A stretch of DNA of 64,000 nucleotides from Bifidobacterium canis (GTDB taxonomy: Bacteria; Actinomycetota; Actinomycetes; Actinomycetales; Bifidobacteriaceae): contig NZ_WNLP01000002.1 in the NCBI RefSeq assembly GCF_009727065.1, forward strand, positions 186,001 to 250,000. The letters are read 5' to 3'. The notes under the pieces are model-generated. The model was not told where the DNA came from. It did no database searches and worked only from the letters and a program-made list of their open reading frames with translations. Shown here in pieces: positions 36,593-46,239 of this stretch. The position numbers and the translations under genes were made by a program. Each line of letters starts with the position of its first letter. Position 1 is the stretch's first letter.

Positions 36593-36800
36593 ATCAACCC
36601 TTCTCGTGTGTTTGGCACTATTCGCAATCGCTTGCGAATAGTGCTTTTGAGTGTACCTCGCGCATTGCCATAACTTCGTCAGCTACGCAATATGCGTGTC
36701 CACATAGTGAACATTCGCTGGGGTGATTTCGGGACGCGCGCGTATATTCTCAACCAACGCGAAAACATCGCGGCTAGAACTTTTCGAAAGGAGGCTCGCA

Positions 36801-36860
36801 ATGGCTGGTAATGCACGACTGCAGATTGTACGAATTATTATCTCGCCATCGGCGGGCTGA
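36801..36860 (+). CDS. Leader peptide, 19 residues, rich in Ile/Val
   Basis: ATG at 36801 follows an excellent Shine-Dalgarno (AAAGGAGG, 36787-36794). It encodes MAGNARLQIVRIIISPSAG and stops at 36858-36860. The Ile-Val-Arg-Ile-Ile-Ile run resembles branched-chain amino acid leader peptides, where slow translation at scarce Ile or Val senses the amino acid supply. It is followed by the hairpins of a likely attenuator and then by an MHS transporter gene, with ilvC next on the strand. Confidence 0.65.
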   Translation: MAGNARLQIVRIIISPSAG

Positions 36861-36954
36861 TTTTCGTACAACAAATCAAGTCCTGCCGAATATGGCAGGA
36901 CGTTTTGATATCTGCATGAGATTCCAAGTCCTGCCATAGAACGCAGGACTTTTT
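36826..36954 (+). promoter_or_regulatory. Attenuator-like structure: mutually exclusive hairpins ending in a terminator
   Basis: TTGTACGAA inside the leader coding region (36826-36834) pairs with TTCGTACAA (36863-36871). Segments follow: A GTCCTGCC (36880-36887), B GGCAGGAC (36894-36901), C AAGTCCTGC (36926-36934), D GCAGGACTT (36943-36951) and a T-run to 36954. A:B and C:D form hairpins, C:D being a terminator, whereas B:C is an equally good alternative stem. This is the layout of a translation-coupled attenuator. Which state a stalled ribosome favours is not settled by inspection. Confidence 0.65.
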
Positions 36955-37001
36955 CGTATCTAGCAACTCAACACTGTGAGAGCAGAGAAAAGGGAAATCT
37001 C

Positions 37002-38390
37002 ATGACAGCAGTCGAATCGGAGGAAGCCGAGCCAGCTACGCTTGCGCCGGCACTTGATGTACACCGAACCGTGGCGCAAGCCAAGCGCTCGTCGGTCGGC
37101 ACGATCATCGCCGCATCAATGGTCGGCACCACAATCGAATTCTATGACTTCTACGCTTATGGCACCGCAGCTGCGAACTACTTCCCGCGCGTGTTCTTCT
37201 CCGACACCACGAACCCAACGGTCGCACTGTTGCTTTCGCTCGTCACCTTCGCCGTCGCGTTCTTGGCGCGCCCGGTCGGTTCGCTGATCTTCGGCCACTT
37301 CGGTGACTCCATCGGGCGTAAGGCAACGCTCGTCGTCTCGCTGATGACAATGGGCATCGCCACCTTCCTGATCGGCTGCCTGCCTGGGTACAGCACTTGG
37401 GGCGTGTTCGCAGTCATCGCGCTGTGCCTGTGCCGCTTCGTGCAAGGCATCGGCTTGGGTGGCGAATGGTCGGGCGCGGCTCTCGTCGCCACCGAGAACG
37501 CTCCGGCAGACAAGCGCGCACTCTACGGTTCGTTCCCTGAACTCGGCGCTCCGATCGGCTTCTTCCTGTGCAATGGCACCTACGTGCTGCTCGAAACCTT
37601 CAACGATGACGCCGCAATGCTCGCATGGGGCTGGCGCGTGCCGTTCCTGCTTTCGTCGCTGCTCGTGGTGGTCGGCTTGCTCGTCCGCGTTCATATGGAA
37701 GAGACTCCGGCATTCCAGCAGGCGCAGCGCTCGCAGCGCGTTGTGAAGGCTCCGGCGGTTGAAGTGTTCCGCACCAGCTGGAAGCAGGTGCTGCAGGCGA
37801 CGTTCCTCGTGGCTGTGACCTACACGCTGTTCTACACTCTCGCCACTTGGTCGCTCGCTTGGGGCACGAAGTCCGTTGAGCAAGGCGGTGGCGGACTCGG
37901 CTTCTCCACGCAGGAATACATGACGATGCTGATGGTGTCGGTGTGCGTGTTCGCACTGTTCATCGTGCTCTCGTGCGTCTACGCCGATCGCCTCGGCCGC
38001 CGTCGCGTGATCACCGTCTCCTCGGTGCTGCTCGTCGTGTTCTCGCTCACCTTCCCGCTGCTGCTCAACAGCTCGGTGGTTGGTGTGCACAACACCTTCG
38101 CGACGATGACGTTCCTGTGCGTCGGCTTCGCCCTGATGGGCATCGCCTTCGGGCCGATCGGCGCACTGCTTCCCGAACTCTTCAGCGTCAATGTGCGCTA
38201 CACCGGTTCGGGCATCGGCTACAACCTCGCGGCAATCGTCGGCGCAGCCTTCGTGCCATCGGTCGCAACTTGGCTCTCCTCGCACTGGGGAGTCGGCTCG
38301 GTCGGCCTCTACATGGGTGTGATGGCGTTGTGCTGCCTCGTCGCAATCCTCACTTGCCATGAAACCAAGAACGTGAACTATATGGAGTAG
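37002..38390 (+). CDS. MFS transporter, metabolite:H+ symporter (MHS) family
   Basis: 462 residues, 12 membrane segments. MHS signatures: GTTIEFYDFYAYGTAAANYFPRVFF in segment 1, ARPVGSLIFGHFGDSIGRKATLV in the loop after segment 2, CRFVQGIGLGGEWSGAALVATENAP in segments 4-5. The family moves carboxylates such as shikimate, alpha-ketoglutarate, proline/betaine and branched-chain-related acids with protons. The Ile/Val leader and attenuator upstream, and ilvC downstream, suggest a branched-chain amino acid or keto-acid substrate; this is inference. AAAGGGAAA precedes the ATG. Confidence 0.85.
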   Translation: MTAVESEEAEPATLAPALDVHRTVAQAKRSSVGTIIAASMVGTTIEFYDFYAYGTAAANYFPRVFFSDTTNPTVALLLSLVTFAVAFLARPVGSLIFGHFGDSIGRKATLVVSLMTMGIATFLIGCLPGYSTWGVFAVIALCLCRFVQGIGLGGEWSGAALVATENAPADKRALYGSFPELGAPIGFFLCNGTYVLLETFNDDAAMLAWGWRVPFLLSSLLVVVGLLVRVHMEETPAFQQAQRSQRVVKAPAVEVFRTSWKQVLQATFLVAVTYTLFYTLATWSLAWGTKSVEQGGGGLGFSTQEYMTMLMVSVCVFALFIVLSCVYADRLGRRRVITVSSVLLVVFSLTFPLLLNSSVVGVHNTFATMTFLCVGFALMGIAFGPIGALLPELFSVNVRYTGSGIGYNLAAIVGAAFVPSVATWLSSHWGVGSVGLYMGVMALCCLVAILTCHETKNVNYME

Positions 38391-38774
38391 AGAAAGGGGT
38401 CTACGTCACTATTCACCTGACAATCAGCACACCAAGTGTCCAATATTCGGTCAAAAATCTTCAATAATATAAGCGGTCGTGCGCAAAAGCGCAGTATTTC
38501 ATTTGTTTTCCCAAAATGTTAGACGGTCAGTATCCAAAAGATGGACGCGACTGCAGTGAATATGAAGATTTCGGTAATATGAAATTCAGTTGTGGAGACA
38601 AAATCTCCAACACGAATAGGGAACATCTGCAAGAGCATTTCGGAAAGCTCGCCGGCCACCACCTCAGGCTGAACGAAGCACCGGAACGCAGTGAACGAAA
38701 ATAACAACATATACAGCGTTGGCATAGGCGCAGAAGCATGTGCCACCAACATACATATAAAAGGAGTGCCACAA
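38391..38774. other. Intergenic region before ilvC
   Basis: 384 bases with lower GC than the flanks. I see no gene, riboswitch or strong hairpin; weak open frames on both strands lack ribosome-binding sites or family resemblance. AAAGGAG at its end serves ilvC. Confidence 0.5.
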
Positions 38775-39830
38775 ATGGCAGCACAGATCTGGTACGAAGA
38801 CGACGGCGATCTCTCGGTTCTCGACGGCAAGAAGGTCGCAATCATCGGCTACGGCTCGCAGGGCCACGCTCACGCGCTCAACCTGCGTGATTCCGGCGTC
38901 GACGTCGTTGTCGGCCTGCGTCCGAACTCGAAGTCCGTGGAATTCGCCAAGGAGCAGGGTCTGGAAGTGAAGAGCGTTCCGGAAGCTGCTGCAGAGGCCG
39001 ACATCATCATGATCCTGGCTCCTGACCAGTATCAGAAGACGATCTGGGACAACGACATCGAGCCGAACATCAAGCCAGGCGCAGCAGTCGCCTTCGCACA
39101 CGGCTTCAACATCCACTACGGCTACATCAAGCCATCCGCCGATCACCCGGTCTTCATGGTCGCCCCGAAGGGCCCAGGCCACATCGTCCGTCGTGAATAC
39201 GTCGCCGGCCGTGGCGTTCCGGTCGTCGTGGCAGTCGAGCAGGATCCTCGCGGTGACGGCTGGGATCTCGCCCTCGCTTACGCCAAGGCTCTCGGCGCTC
39301 TGCGCGCCGGCGCCATCAAGACCACCTTCAAGGAAGAGACCGAAACCGATCTCTTCGGCGAGCAGAACGTGCTCATGGGTGGCGTCAACAAGCTTGTCGA
39401 AATGGGCTTCGAAGTGCTCACCGACGCCGGCTACCAGCCGGAAATCGCCTACTTCGAGGTGTGCCACGAGCTCAAGATGCTCGTCGACCTCATGAACGAA
39501 GGCGGCTTGAACAAGGCACGTTGGAGCTGCTCCGACACCGCTCAGTACGGTGACTACACGAACACCGTCATCGACGAGCACGCTCGTGAGCGCATGCAGT
39601 ACCACCTCGGCCGCATTCAGGACGGCTCCTTCGCCAAGGAGTTCATGGACGATCAGGCCGCTGGCGCTCCGAAGTTCAAGCAGCTTCAGGAAGAGTACTC
39701 CAACGTTCGCATCGAAGAGGTCGGCCCGAAGCTTCGCGCCATGTTCTCCTGGAACAACGAAGACGCCAAGGACGCCGACGAGTCCAACTCGTTCACCGGC
39801 AAGATCGCTCGCGCCCAGGTTCAGGAGTGA
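38775..39830 (+). CDS. ilvC: Ketol-acid reductoisomerase (class I)
   Basis: 351 residues from the ATG at 38775 ([41 protein letters not shown]), with AAGGAG upstream; the GTG at 38691 would add an unrelated tail. The NADPH motif [13 protein letters not shown], the loop [11 protein letters not shown] that sets NADPH preference, [11 protein letters not shown], and the metal-binding [13 protein letters not shown] and Glu-rich C-terminal domain are all present. It makes dihydroxy acids for valine and isoleucine synthesis. A strong terminator follows. Codon usage is highly biased. Confidence 0.98.
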   Translation: MAAQIWYEDDGDLSVLDGKKVAIIGYGSQGHAHALNLRDSGVDVVVGLRPNSKSVEFAKEQGLEVKSVPEAAAEADIIMILAPDQYQKTIWDNDIEPNIKPGAAVAFAHGFNIHYGYIKPSADHPVFMVAPKGPGHIVRREYVAGRGVPVVVAVEQDPRGDGWDLALAYAKALGALRAGAIKTTFKEETETDLFGEQNVLMGGVNKLVEMGFEVLTDAGYQPEIAYFEVCHELKMLVDLMNEGGLNKARWSCSDTAQYGDYTNTVIDEHARERMQYHLGRIQDGSFAKEFMDDQAAGAPKFKQLQEEYSNVRIEEVGPKLRAMFSWNNEDAKDADESNSFTGKIARAQVQE

Positions 39831-39961
39831 GCTCAACTAGCCATCTAGTTGCCACTAGGCCATAGGCCAGCCATATCTGTACAGCTCCCGCCCTCAAAGC
39901 GGGTTGCTGTTGAGCCGTGAACCACAGGCCACAAGCCGCTCGGGTTCACCGGTTCATCGTT

Positions 39962-39994
39962 AAGGTGAGACACACGCTGTGTGTCTCACCTTTT
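39962..39994 (+). terminator. Rho-independent terminator of ilvC
   Basis: AAGGTGAGACACAC pairs exactly with GTGTGTCTCACCTT around a 3-base loop, followed by TTTTCTTATTCTTT. It lies in the 419-base gap 39831-40249; the rest of that gap shows only a 16-residue open frame at 40042-40092 (MCGMC...), which I do not consider supported. Confidence 0.93.
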
Positions 39995-40249
39995 CTTATT
40001 CTTTAGAAAAATTTCCGCTGCCATGTGCTACAGTTGCCAGCATGTGTGGAATGTGCATGATGACTATGTTCGTGCTGAAAATAGCACTTTAGAACGCATC
40101 CTCTAATATTCTCCGAAATGAAATAATTCGCGGAGCCTGACGCCAGTATGCGTGCAGGTCAATCGGCATGCCATTTTAATCTAATTACTTTCTTATATAT
40201 GCGTCTTCTATAGCCGCAGCATGCCCTCCGCCAGAGGAAAAGAGACATC

Positions 40250-41521
40250 ATGAACACAACATCTGGAACAAGTATGCGCTGGCGCAGGTCAGTGACACTA
40301 CTGCTGACAGGGCAGGCGCTCTCGCTCATCGGATCGAGTATCGTGCAATACGCGATCACCTAGTATCTAGTGATGCGCACGAACTCGGGCACAATCATGA
40401 CAGTGATCATGTTGTGCGCGTGCTTGCCACAGGCAATCGTGTCACTGTTCGGCGGTGTCTGGGCAGACCGCTGGAACAAGAAAGCGCTGATCATTCTGCC
40501 CGATGCACTTATAGCCGTCGCCACCGTGGTGCTATCGCTGGCAATCGCGAACGGCATGACTGCGCTGGCCATGTTCTTTGTGATTCTGGCGATCCGCTCG
40601 GCGGGCGCGGGCGTGCAGTCGCCGGCAGTGCAGTCGTTCATTCCAGAAATCACTCCGGAACCCAAGCTTTTGCGTGTGAACTCGATCAATGGCACCATTC
40701 AGTCGGTCAATATGATTGCGGCGCCGGCGATTGCCGCAGTACTCGTGAATATCATGCCGTTGTGGGCAATTCTCTATGTGGATGTGACCACCGCGGTGAT
40801 TGGTATTGTGTTCGTCGCGCTGATTCGCGTGCGCCTGACGTCTGCGAGCTCACACGAAGCTCACGTTGATGACGGTGAAACAGAGGCTGGCGTATTCACA
40901 AACATTCGCACGGGTCTTGCGTATGCGTGGCGCTACCCACGCATACGCAGCGTGCTTATTTCTTACGCTTTTGTGTGCTTCATCAACATTGCGCCGATGA
41001 ATCTCACGTTGATTCTGATGAACCGCGGATTCTCCGGGCAATCACTTGACTTAGGATTCACCGTGCTCAGCACGGCGGCGGACAAGCTTGCAGCGAATGA
41101 ACTGGCATGGAGCGTTGGCATGGTGATCGGCGGTGCGCTGCTATCTGCCATCGGTCCAAAGGTGTTCCACAACAACATGGCAGTGCTGGCTGCAGCATTT
41201 GTGGGCATGGGTGTGTTTACTGCTGGGCTTGGCTTATCTCCGACATTGCTCGCATATTTGTGCGTGGACTTTTTGGTAGGATTTGCAACCTCTTTCACAG
41301 CTTCACCCACGTTCACTCTGCTGCAGGAGGAGAGCTCGCCGCAGATGCGCGGTCGCGTGTTCGGTCTGCTAACTACATTCTCTGGATTCGGCACGCCGCT
41401 TGGCATGGTGGTGTTCGGTCCGCTCGCCGATATGATTCCCGTACAATGCATCTTCGTCATCGGCGGCGTGCTCACTGTACCGTTCGGTGTGTGGCTCTGG
41501 CGTATGGCGCGAGTGAAATAA
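40250..41521 (+). pseudogene. MFS transporter with an in-frame nonsense codon
   Basis: ATG at 40250 follows AGAGGAAAAGAGA and reads MNTTSGTSMRWRRSVTLLLT through GSSIVQYAIT, then TAG at codon 38 (40361-40363), then continues in the same frame YLVMRTNSGTIMTVIM to 41521. Related transporters have a Trp at that point (AITWYL), so a TGG to TAG change explains the break. The rest is an intact 12-segment MFS protein with the motif GGVWADRWNKKALI. A restart at GTG 40370 would lack the first membrane segment. Likely recently inactivated, or a base-call error. Confidence 0.75.
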
Positions 41522-41528
41522 GAGAAAA

Positions 41529-41553
41529 CCCCGGCGGGAGGAAACCGTCGGGG
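41529..41553 (+). terminator. GC-rich hairpin after the MFS pseudogene
   Basis: CCCCGGCGG and CCGTCGGGG pair with one mismatch, 8 bases after the stop. The T-run is lacking. Confidence 0.45.
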
Positions 41554-41708
41554 CCAGAGAGAAGAGAAGAAGAAGGAGTTTTAAGTTATGTCGCAACCTG
41601 TTCGGTTGTTGATATCAATATAACCGCACCTTCCTTGGCGAACTCATGGCGCAAACTGAAAATTGCATAAGAATTCAATTGCAATTCGCTATGTTCGGCT
41701 GATTCAGC

Positions 41709-42929
41709 TCATACCAGTTGCTGCCGCACGCGCTCGCTGACACGCACCTTCAGTGGTTTTTGCGAAGTAATCTCTACGAGATCGTGTTCTTCGAGCTCGT
41801 GAATATATCTGCGCACACTCTGCTTGGAGAGCTGGAGCTGACCCGCAACGTTTTGCAAAGACATTGATTTCACCGTGTCGAACGACTCCACTTGTAGCAG
41901 CACGTAGAGTAGATTCATCGCGCGCTGTGACAGAGTGTTCTCTTTGGCGAGCTTCTTGCACAGTGTTTCGATGCGCTCCATCTGCACATCGCGCGCCTCC
42001 AGCTCGTCGATGAGGCGTTGCTGCGCTTGCGCGATGTAGTCGAGCATCATCTCGACGAAAAACGTGAGTTCGCCATGATTCAGCGGGTCTTCGGCGACTG
42101 TGAACGCGCGATAATACCGCTCTTTGTTATCGGCGATCGTCTGCGAAAGCGAGAGCACCGTAGGTAAAGAGAAATCTGCGTTGAGTGCCAGTGCCAGCAA
42201 ATACCGGCCTGTGCGACCATTGCCGTCATAGAACGGGTGCACATATTCGAACAGAAAATGCGCGACGCTGGCACGTATAACGCCAGGCATACTTGAACTG
42301 TGCGCCAAGGAAATCATCTGTGTGAGCAGCGCGCTGATCTGTGCTTCGCCTGAGACTCCGCTGTGTATTGCAGTGCCATGCGGTCCGACCACATCGACAT
42401 CTTGGGCGCGGAACAACGCGCCATCTGGCATGGTGTTTGCGTCGATCTCGCCAGCCGCAATCTTGTTGTAGATCTCACGAATCTGCTCAAGTGTACGCGG
42501 GAATTCGGCGGTTGAATCGTCCAACTCCAAATACAGTCTGGCGAGCTCGCTAAATCTTGCTGACGTGTTATTTTCCGCGGCAGTGATGGCCTGCGTCACT
42601 TCTTTGCGGGTGCTGCGCACGCCCTCGATTTCGTTGGTAGACAGCATTTCGCTCGCGATGGACTGCGTGATGTAGTTTCGGCGCATGGCTCCGGTGACTG
42701 CGTTCCACAGGCGCGAAACCTTGCGCTCCGCAAGCAGCACGTCGTTGAGTTTAAGCGTGAGCTCGCGTGGTACGCCCACGAAGAGCTCGCCCATAGATGT
42801 GTTGATTCCGGTGCGGAACGTGGATTCCGCAGTAAGCCGCTCGCTTGCGCGCTGTTCGAGATGTGCGAACGAGTCCGTGCTTCTGTCGGCGTGGAAAAGA
42901 CGCGCCAGTGTTTTGTATTCGCTATGCAT
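41709..42929 (-). CDS. Fic-family protein with C-terminal winged helix
   Basis: 406 residues. The Fic motif HPFYDGNGRTGRYL carries the catalytic histidine. STNEIEGVRSTR in the N-terminal half is the inhibitory (S/T)xxxE(G/N) helix, placing it in class II. The last 70 residues (SMSLQNVAGQLQLSKQSVRRYIHELEEHDLVEI) form a winged-helix DNA-binding region, so it may regulate its own gene. It is not a close relative of the Fic protein at 14.6-15.8 kb, although the architecture is similar. It is intact. No antitoxin partner is adjacent. Confidence 0.9.
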   Translation of the reverse strand: MHSEYKTLARLFHADRSTDSFAHLEQRASERLTAESTFRTGINTSMGELFVGVPRELTLKLNDVLLAERKVSRLWNAVTGAMRRNYITQSIASEMLSTNEIEGVRSTRKEVTQAITAAENNTSARFSELARLYLELDDSTAEFPRTLEQIREIYNKIAAGEIDANTMPDGALFRAQDVDVVGPHGTAIHSGVSGEAQISALLTQMISLAHSSSMPGVIRASVAHFLFEYVHPFYDGNGRTGRYLLALALNADFSLPTVLSLSQTIADNKERYYRAFTVAEDPLNHGELTFFVEMMLDYIAQAQQRLIDELEARDVQMERIETLCKKLAKENTLSQRAMNLLYVLLQVESFDTVKSMSLQNVAGQLQLSKQSVRRYIHELEEHDLVEITSQKPLKVRVSERVRQQLV

Positions 42930-43155
42930 ATGACTGCCTGTTCGACCGATTTGAGATTGCTAAGTTATAAAGATTATAAGATAGCGCAGCTGATTTAGCT
43001 AGTTTTGCACTCAAATTACACTCTAAATGATAGTGATTATCAAATAGAGGGGCAGATTGTGCTAGATTCACGGTTAAACCGTGTTCAAAATGATAACAAG
43101 TATAAGATTGCTGTTGTTCAGTGCGATAGTAGACAGACAAAAGATAGTGGCGCAA
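42930..43155. other. AT-rich intergenic stretch upstream of the fic gene
   Basis: This stretch is unusually AT-rich for the genome and holds no supported gene. It carries the promoter region of the minus-strand fic gene and ends at the second MITE-like element. Confidence 0.5.
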
Positions 43156-43279
43156 GGTATTTCGCTTACGAGGCGACATTAAGAGCCCATTTGGCAAGTA
43201 TGATCGCCGGAAATCGTTGGAAAACCGTCACCACTATACGTGGATATGCTCGGTAATGTCGCCTCGTAAGCGAAATGCC
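43156..43279. mobile_element. MITE-like element, copy 2
   Basis: 124 bp, as in copy 1 at 3421-3544. The 26-bp arms differ at one base (AAATGCC for AAATACC on the right). The core matches copy 1 when reverse-complemented (CCAACGATTTCCGGCGAT...), so core orientation is flipped relative to the arms. The right flanks of both copies resemble each other (GCGTTTGAAATGCAG and GCGCTTGAAACGCAG). Confidence 0.75.
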
Positions 43280-43332
43280 CCGTATCGGCGCTTGAAACGC
43301 AGTTGATTGCCTATCTCTGCCGTGCTTTGCTC

Positions 43333-45057
43333 TCAGGCAGAGAATGGGAAGGCGGGGAGGCCGTCCGCGTTGAACAGTGGGGCAGGGCCCCAGCTGCGCC
43401 AAGCGTAACGGGCATGTCGCGGTTGCGGAACTTCAGGTGCGAAGATGTGCACGGCGCATAGATCGGAATCAGCTGGATCTTCGCCAGGGCGTGCGATCTG
43501 CTCGATGCGAGCGTGCGCAGGCACGAACTCCGAGTCAGCGCTGGCAGCCACTTCGAAGCCGGAACTGCCGCCATCGCGCTCGGGGCTTTCGGCAATATCG
43601 TCTACAGCTCGCATTGTGTCTGGCGTAGTGCCATGCCAGTGCAATCCGTGCGCGTGGTTGAATACGGCGATCAGTTCGCCGCCGCCTTCGCCAATGTTAA
43701 GCTCAATCAATTGCGGGCTGCTCGCTGGCACGTCGAGGTGGTAGATGTCGTGCAGCGCAAGATCTCCGAGCCTCATGCCAACAGTGCGCTTGTCGACTGG
43801 ATGCACGTTGTCGAACTCGCCGCAATCCATCGTGCAGATAATATCCGCATGCGGTGTTTCACGTGTAACACTGAGCTGCTGGTCGCGCAATACAGGCCAG
43901 CGCAATGGGTCGTTATCGGCGTCTGCGGCGGCGATGAACTGCGGCAGTTGCACGACGAGGAACGGCAAATCAGTGCGCTGCCAAGTCTGCCGCCATTCGC
44001 CGATCAGTCCGCGCAGCAGTTCGCCGTATCCAGCTGCGTTGAGCTCGTCTTCTTCGCCCTGATACCAGAGCGCGCCGGCGATCGTGTACGGTGCAACGCG
44101 GCGAATCATCGCCTCGAACAGCGCGTATGGCCTGCGTTCGGCAAACGGCGTGACCGGCGGCGGCCACGGGCATGGACCGAGCATGGCGTCGATTTGCGGC
44201 TGCGAATAATCCGGATGCTCCTCTTTCACAGCGGCGACGTCGGCGTTCCACTTGTCGAAGATCTTCTGCCAACTGTTTTGCGCGGCGAGCATCTCTTCGT
44301 CGGTTTTGCCAGCGATCGCGTCGCGATATTCCTGCACATACTTGTGGCCGAGCGCTGTGCGTTCGAGCAGTTCCTCGCTCATCCATGCGCTGATCGACGT
44401 GCCGCCGATGTAGCAGTCGATGATGCCGACTGGAATGCCATGTGCCAGCGCGTCACGCAACTGCTTCGCGAAGTAATAGCCGACGGCACTCATATGAGCG
44501 ACCTGCGGTGCCTCGCCTAGCTGCCAGCCGGATTCCGCCTCGGCGTTCAGATTGACGCGCGCGGTTTTCGGGGTGTTGTAGAAGCGTAGCAGCGGATCCT
44601 GCGCGTTGGCGATCGCGTCTTTGCCGAACTCGCTGTTGTAGAGTTCGAACTCGATATTGCTCTGCCCGCCGGCGAGCCACACTTCGCCGACCAGCACATC
44701 GCGAAACTCGATCTCGTCAGCACCGCAGCGCACGCGCAGAATAAGCGGGCCTCCCGCAGGCAGCGACGGCAGTTCGAGCTGCCACGTGCCGTTACTGCTC
44801 ACATGCCCTTCGGATTGCGCGATTTCCTGACCATCTTCATCAGTGACGAACGCGGCGACCACTTCGCCCGCCGGAGCTTCGCCGAACACGGCGATCGGTG
44901 TTTCACGTTGTAGCACCATATGGTCACTGAACACCGCTGCGACGCGCAGTTTGCCGTGTCGCGTGCGGTCATCTGCATTGTTCGCGTTGCCGTAATCACT
45001 CTGTGCAGAGTCTGCCAAACCCGATGCGCCGGGTGCAATGCCGGTTACTGTCGCCAT
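43333..45057 (-). CDS. SGNH carbohydrate esterase, sialate O-acetylesterase (SASA) type
   Basis: 574 residues, no signal peptide, so intracellular. The N-terminal beta domain (FSDHMVLQRETPIAVFGEAPAGEVV) is followed by the SGNH core: VWLAGGQSNIEFEL with the nucleophile Ser, then GTSISAWM, GALWYQGEEDE, and a late histidine in CTMDCGEFDNVHP. SASA proteins remove O-acetyl groups from sugars, not only from sialic acid. No sialic acid gene is nearby, while a CE2-type esterase and mannan-type enzymes are, so acetylated manno-oligosaccharides are the more likely substrate. It follows the CE2 gene by 84 bases on the same strand. Confidence 0.85.
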   Translation of the reverse strand: MATVTGIAPGASGLADSAQSDYGNANNADDRTRHGKLRVAAVFSDHMVLQRETPIAVFGEAPAGEVVAAFVTDEDGQEIAQSEGHVSSNGTWQLELPSLPAGGPLILRVRCGADEIEFRDVLVGEVWLAGGQSNIEFELYNSEFGKDAIANAQDPLLRFYNTPKTARVNLNAEAESGWQLGEAPQVAHMSAVGYYFAKQLRDALAHGIPVGIIDCYIGGTSISAWMSEELLERTALGHKYVQEYRDAIAGKTDEEMLAAQNSWQKIFDKWNADVAAVKEEHPDYSQPQIDAMLGPCPWPPPVTPFAERRPYALFEAMIRRVAPYTIAGALWYQGEEDELNAAGYGELLRGLIGEWRQTWQRTDLPFLVVQLPQFIAAADADNDPLRWPVLRDQQLSVTRETPHADIICTMDCGEFDNVHPVDKRTVGMRLGDLALHDIYHLDVPASSPQLIELNIGEGGGELIAVFNHAHGLHWHGTTPDTMRAVDDIAESPERDGGSSGFEVAASADSEFVPAHARIEQIARPGEDPADSDLCAVHIFAPEVPQPRHARYAWRSWGPAPLFNADGLPAFPFSA

Positions 45058-45141
45058 GTCAATCTCCTTATTCGCCGTTCGTAATTGATACTACTGAGGA
45101 ATCTTGGTGGTTTCGTTAGTGTTCAATATGAGCGTGCCGCT

Positions 45142-46239
45142 CTAGTTCTCCCAGAGTTCCTCGCCGAACGATTCGATGTATGCAGTGAGTTCGCGCGCCA
45201 TCTCCTCGTCTTCGGCGATGCGCGGATGCCCAGGAGTGGCAGTGCCCGCGCGCGAGTAAGCGAAATGCGTCACCTGCGGGTCGTCGAGATTGCTGACCAC
45301 TTCGTCAATCGCGCGATCCCAACTCGCGTCGTGCTGCAGCAGCGTGGTGGTGCAGATAATATGCGCGTCAGGGTAGCGCTCACGCAGACGCGCGATCAGC
45401 ACGGCATATTCCGCGCGCCAATTCGCGGACTGCTCGGAGCAGTAATCGTCTGCCATGAAATCGACGGGATGGGAGTCGTTCTGGCCGAGCGCGATCACCA
45501 CCACTTGCGGCACATATTCGTGGAAATCCCAGCGCGACGTCTCACCTAGCGCGGGGTTGTAGCGCACGCGATCCCAGATGCTCTCCATGCCGATGTAGTT
45601 CGGTGCGTTGAACCAGCCGATATTGTCGAGCAGCGACGCGCCGCCCTGCGAGATGATGCGCAGGTCGGCGTGCAGTGTGCGCGCGGCGATCGCGTCATAC
45701 GAATACCAGGCGTTGCTGTAGGCGGACAAATCGATGTCGGGATCCGCTTTGCCGGTGTAGAGCACGGCTTCGTTGCGCTCGCCGCAGCTCACCGAATCGC
45801 CGTAGACTTCGATGCGGCGTGAGCTGGGCGGGTCGAGCGGCGGCAGCACGCGCGCGTCGTCGTCGATGAGCACGCCGAGAAATTCCATGTAGTGCATGCC
45901 GCCGTCTTGCCTTTTGAACACGGTGGCGCGGTGCTCAATATTCGGCAGATGCTGCGCAATAGTGAGCGTCATAGTGCCGTCGCTGTGAAGTTCGCAGTTC
46001 GCGGGCACGTCTGGCTCGGCGGGCGTGGGCACGCGCACACTGAACTGCGTGTTGTCGACGATCACGCCAAGGCGAATATTGCCGTAATCCCAGTGATTGC
46101 GAATGCGCACAGCGAGACTCGTGCCCGTGAAGCAGAACTGCGCTTGAGTGTATGGGAACACCCACAGCTCGCCGTCGGCGGTGCGTTCGGTGCGTCCCAT
46201 GTACCTAAGCGCTTCAGTATGCGAATCGATGTACTGCAT
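45142..46239 (-). CDS. CE2-type carbohydrate acetylesterase (GDSL/SGNH)
   Basis: 365 residues, no signal peptide. An N-terminal beta-sandwich of about 135 residues (FCFTGTSLAVRIRNHWDYGNIRLGVIVDN) precedes an SGNH domain with IEVYGDSVSCGE (nucleophile Ser), ISQGGASLL, VVIALGQNDSHPV and a late catalytic His in TPGHPR. This two-domain order is that of CE2 acetylesterases, which deacetylate xylan and mannan oligosaccharides. It pairs with the SASA-type esterase downstream and lies divergent from the GH1 gene across a 465-base promoter region. AAGGAGCGAAC precedes the ATG. Confidence 0.82.
   Translation of the reverse strand: MQYIDSHTEALRYMGRTERTADGELWVFPYTQAQFCFTGTSLAVRIRNHWDYGNIRLGVIVDNTQFSVRVPTPAEPDVPANCELHSDGTMTLTIAQHLPNIEHRATVFKRQDGGMHYMEFLGVLIDDDARVLPPLDPPSSRRIEVYGDSVSCGERNEAVLYTGKADPDIDLSAYSNAWYSYDAIAARTLHADLRIISQGGASLLDNIGWFNAPNYIGMESIWDRVRYNPALGETSRWDFHEYVPQVVVIALGQNDSHPVDFMADDYCSEQSANWRAEYAVLIARLRERYPDAHIICTTTLLQHDASWDRAIDEVVSNLDDPQVTHFAYSRAGTATPGHPRIAEDEEMARELTAYIESFGEELWEN

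Noticed and set aside
38519..38845. Minus-strand hydrophobic ORF upstream of ilvC
   Set aside because: It overlaps the ilvC start, has no ribosome-binding site and no recognisable domain.
40042..40092. 16-residue ORF beginning MCGMC before the MFS pseudogene
   Set aside because: Too short, no ribosome-binding site, no hairpin partner to suggest a leader.
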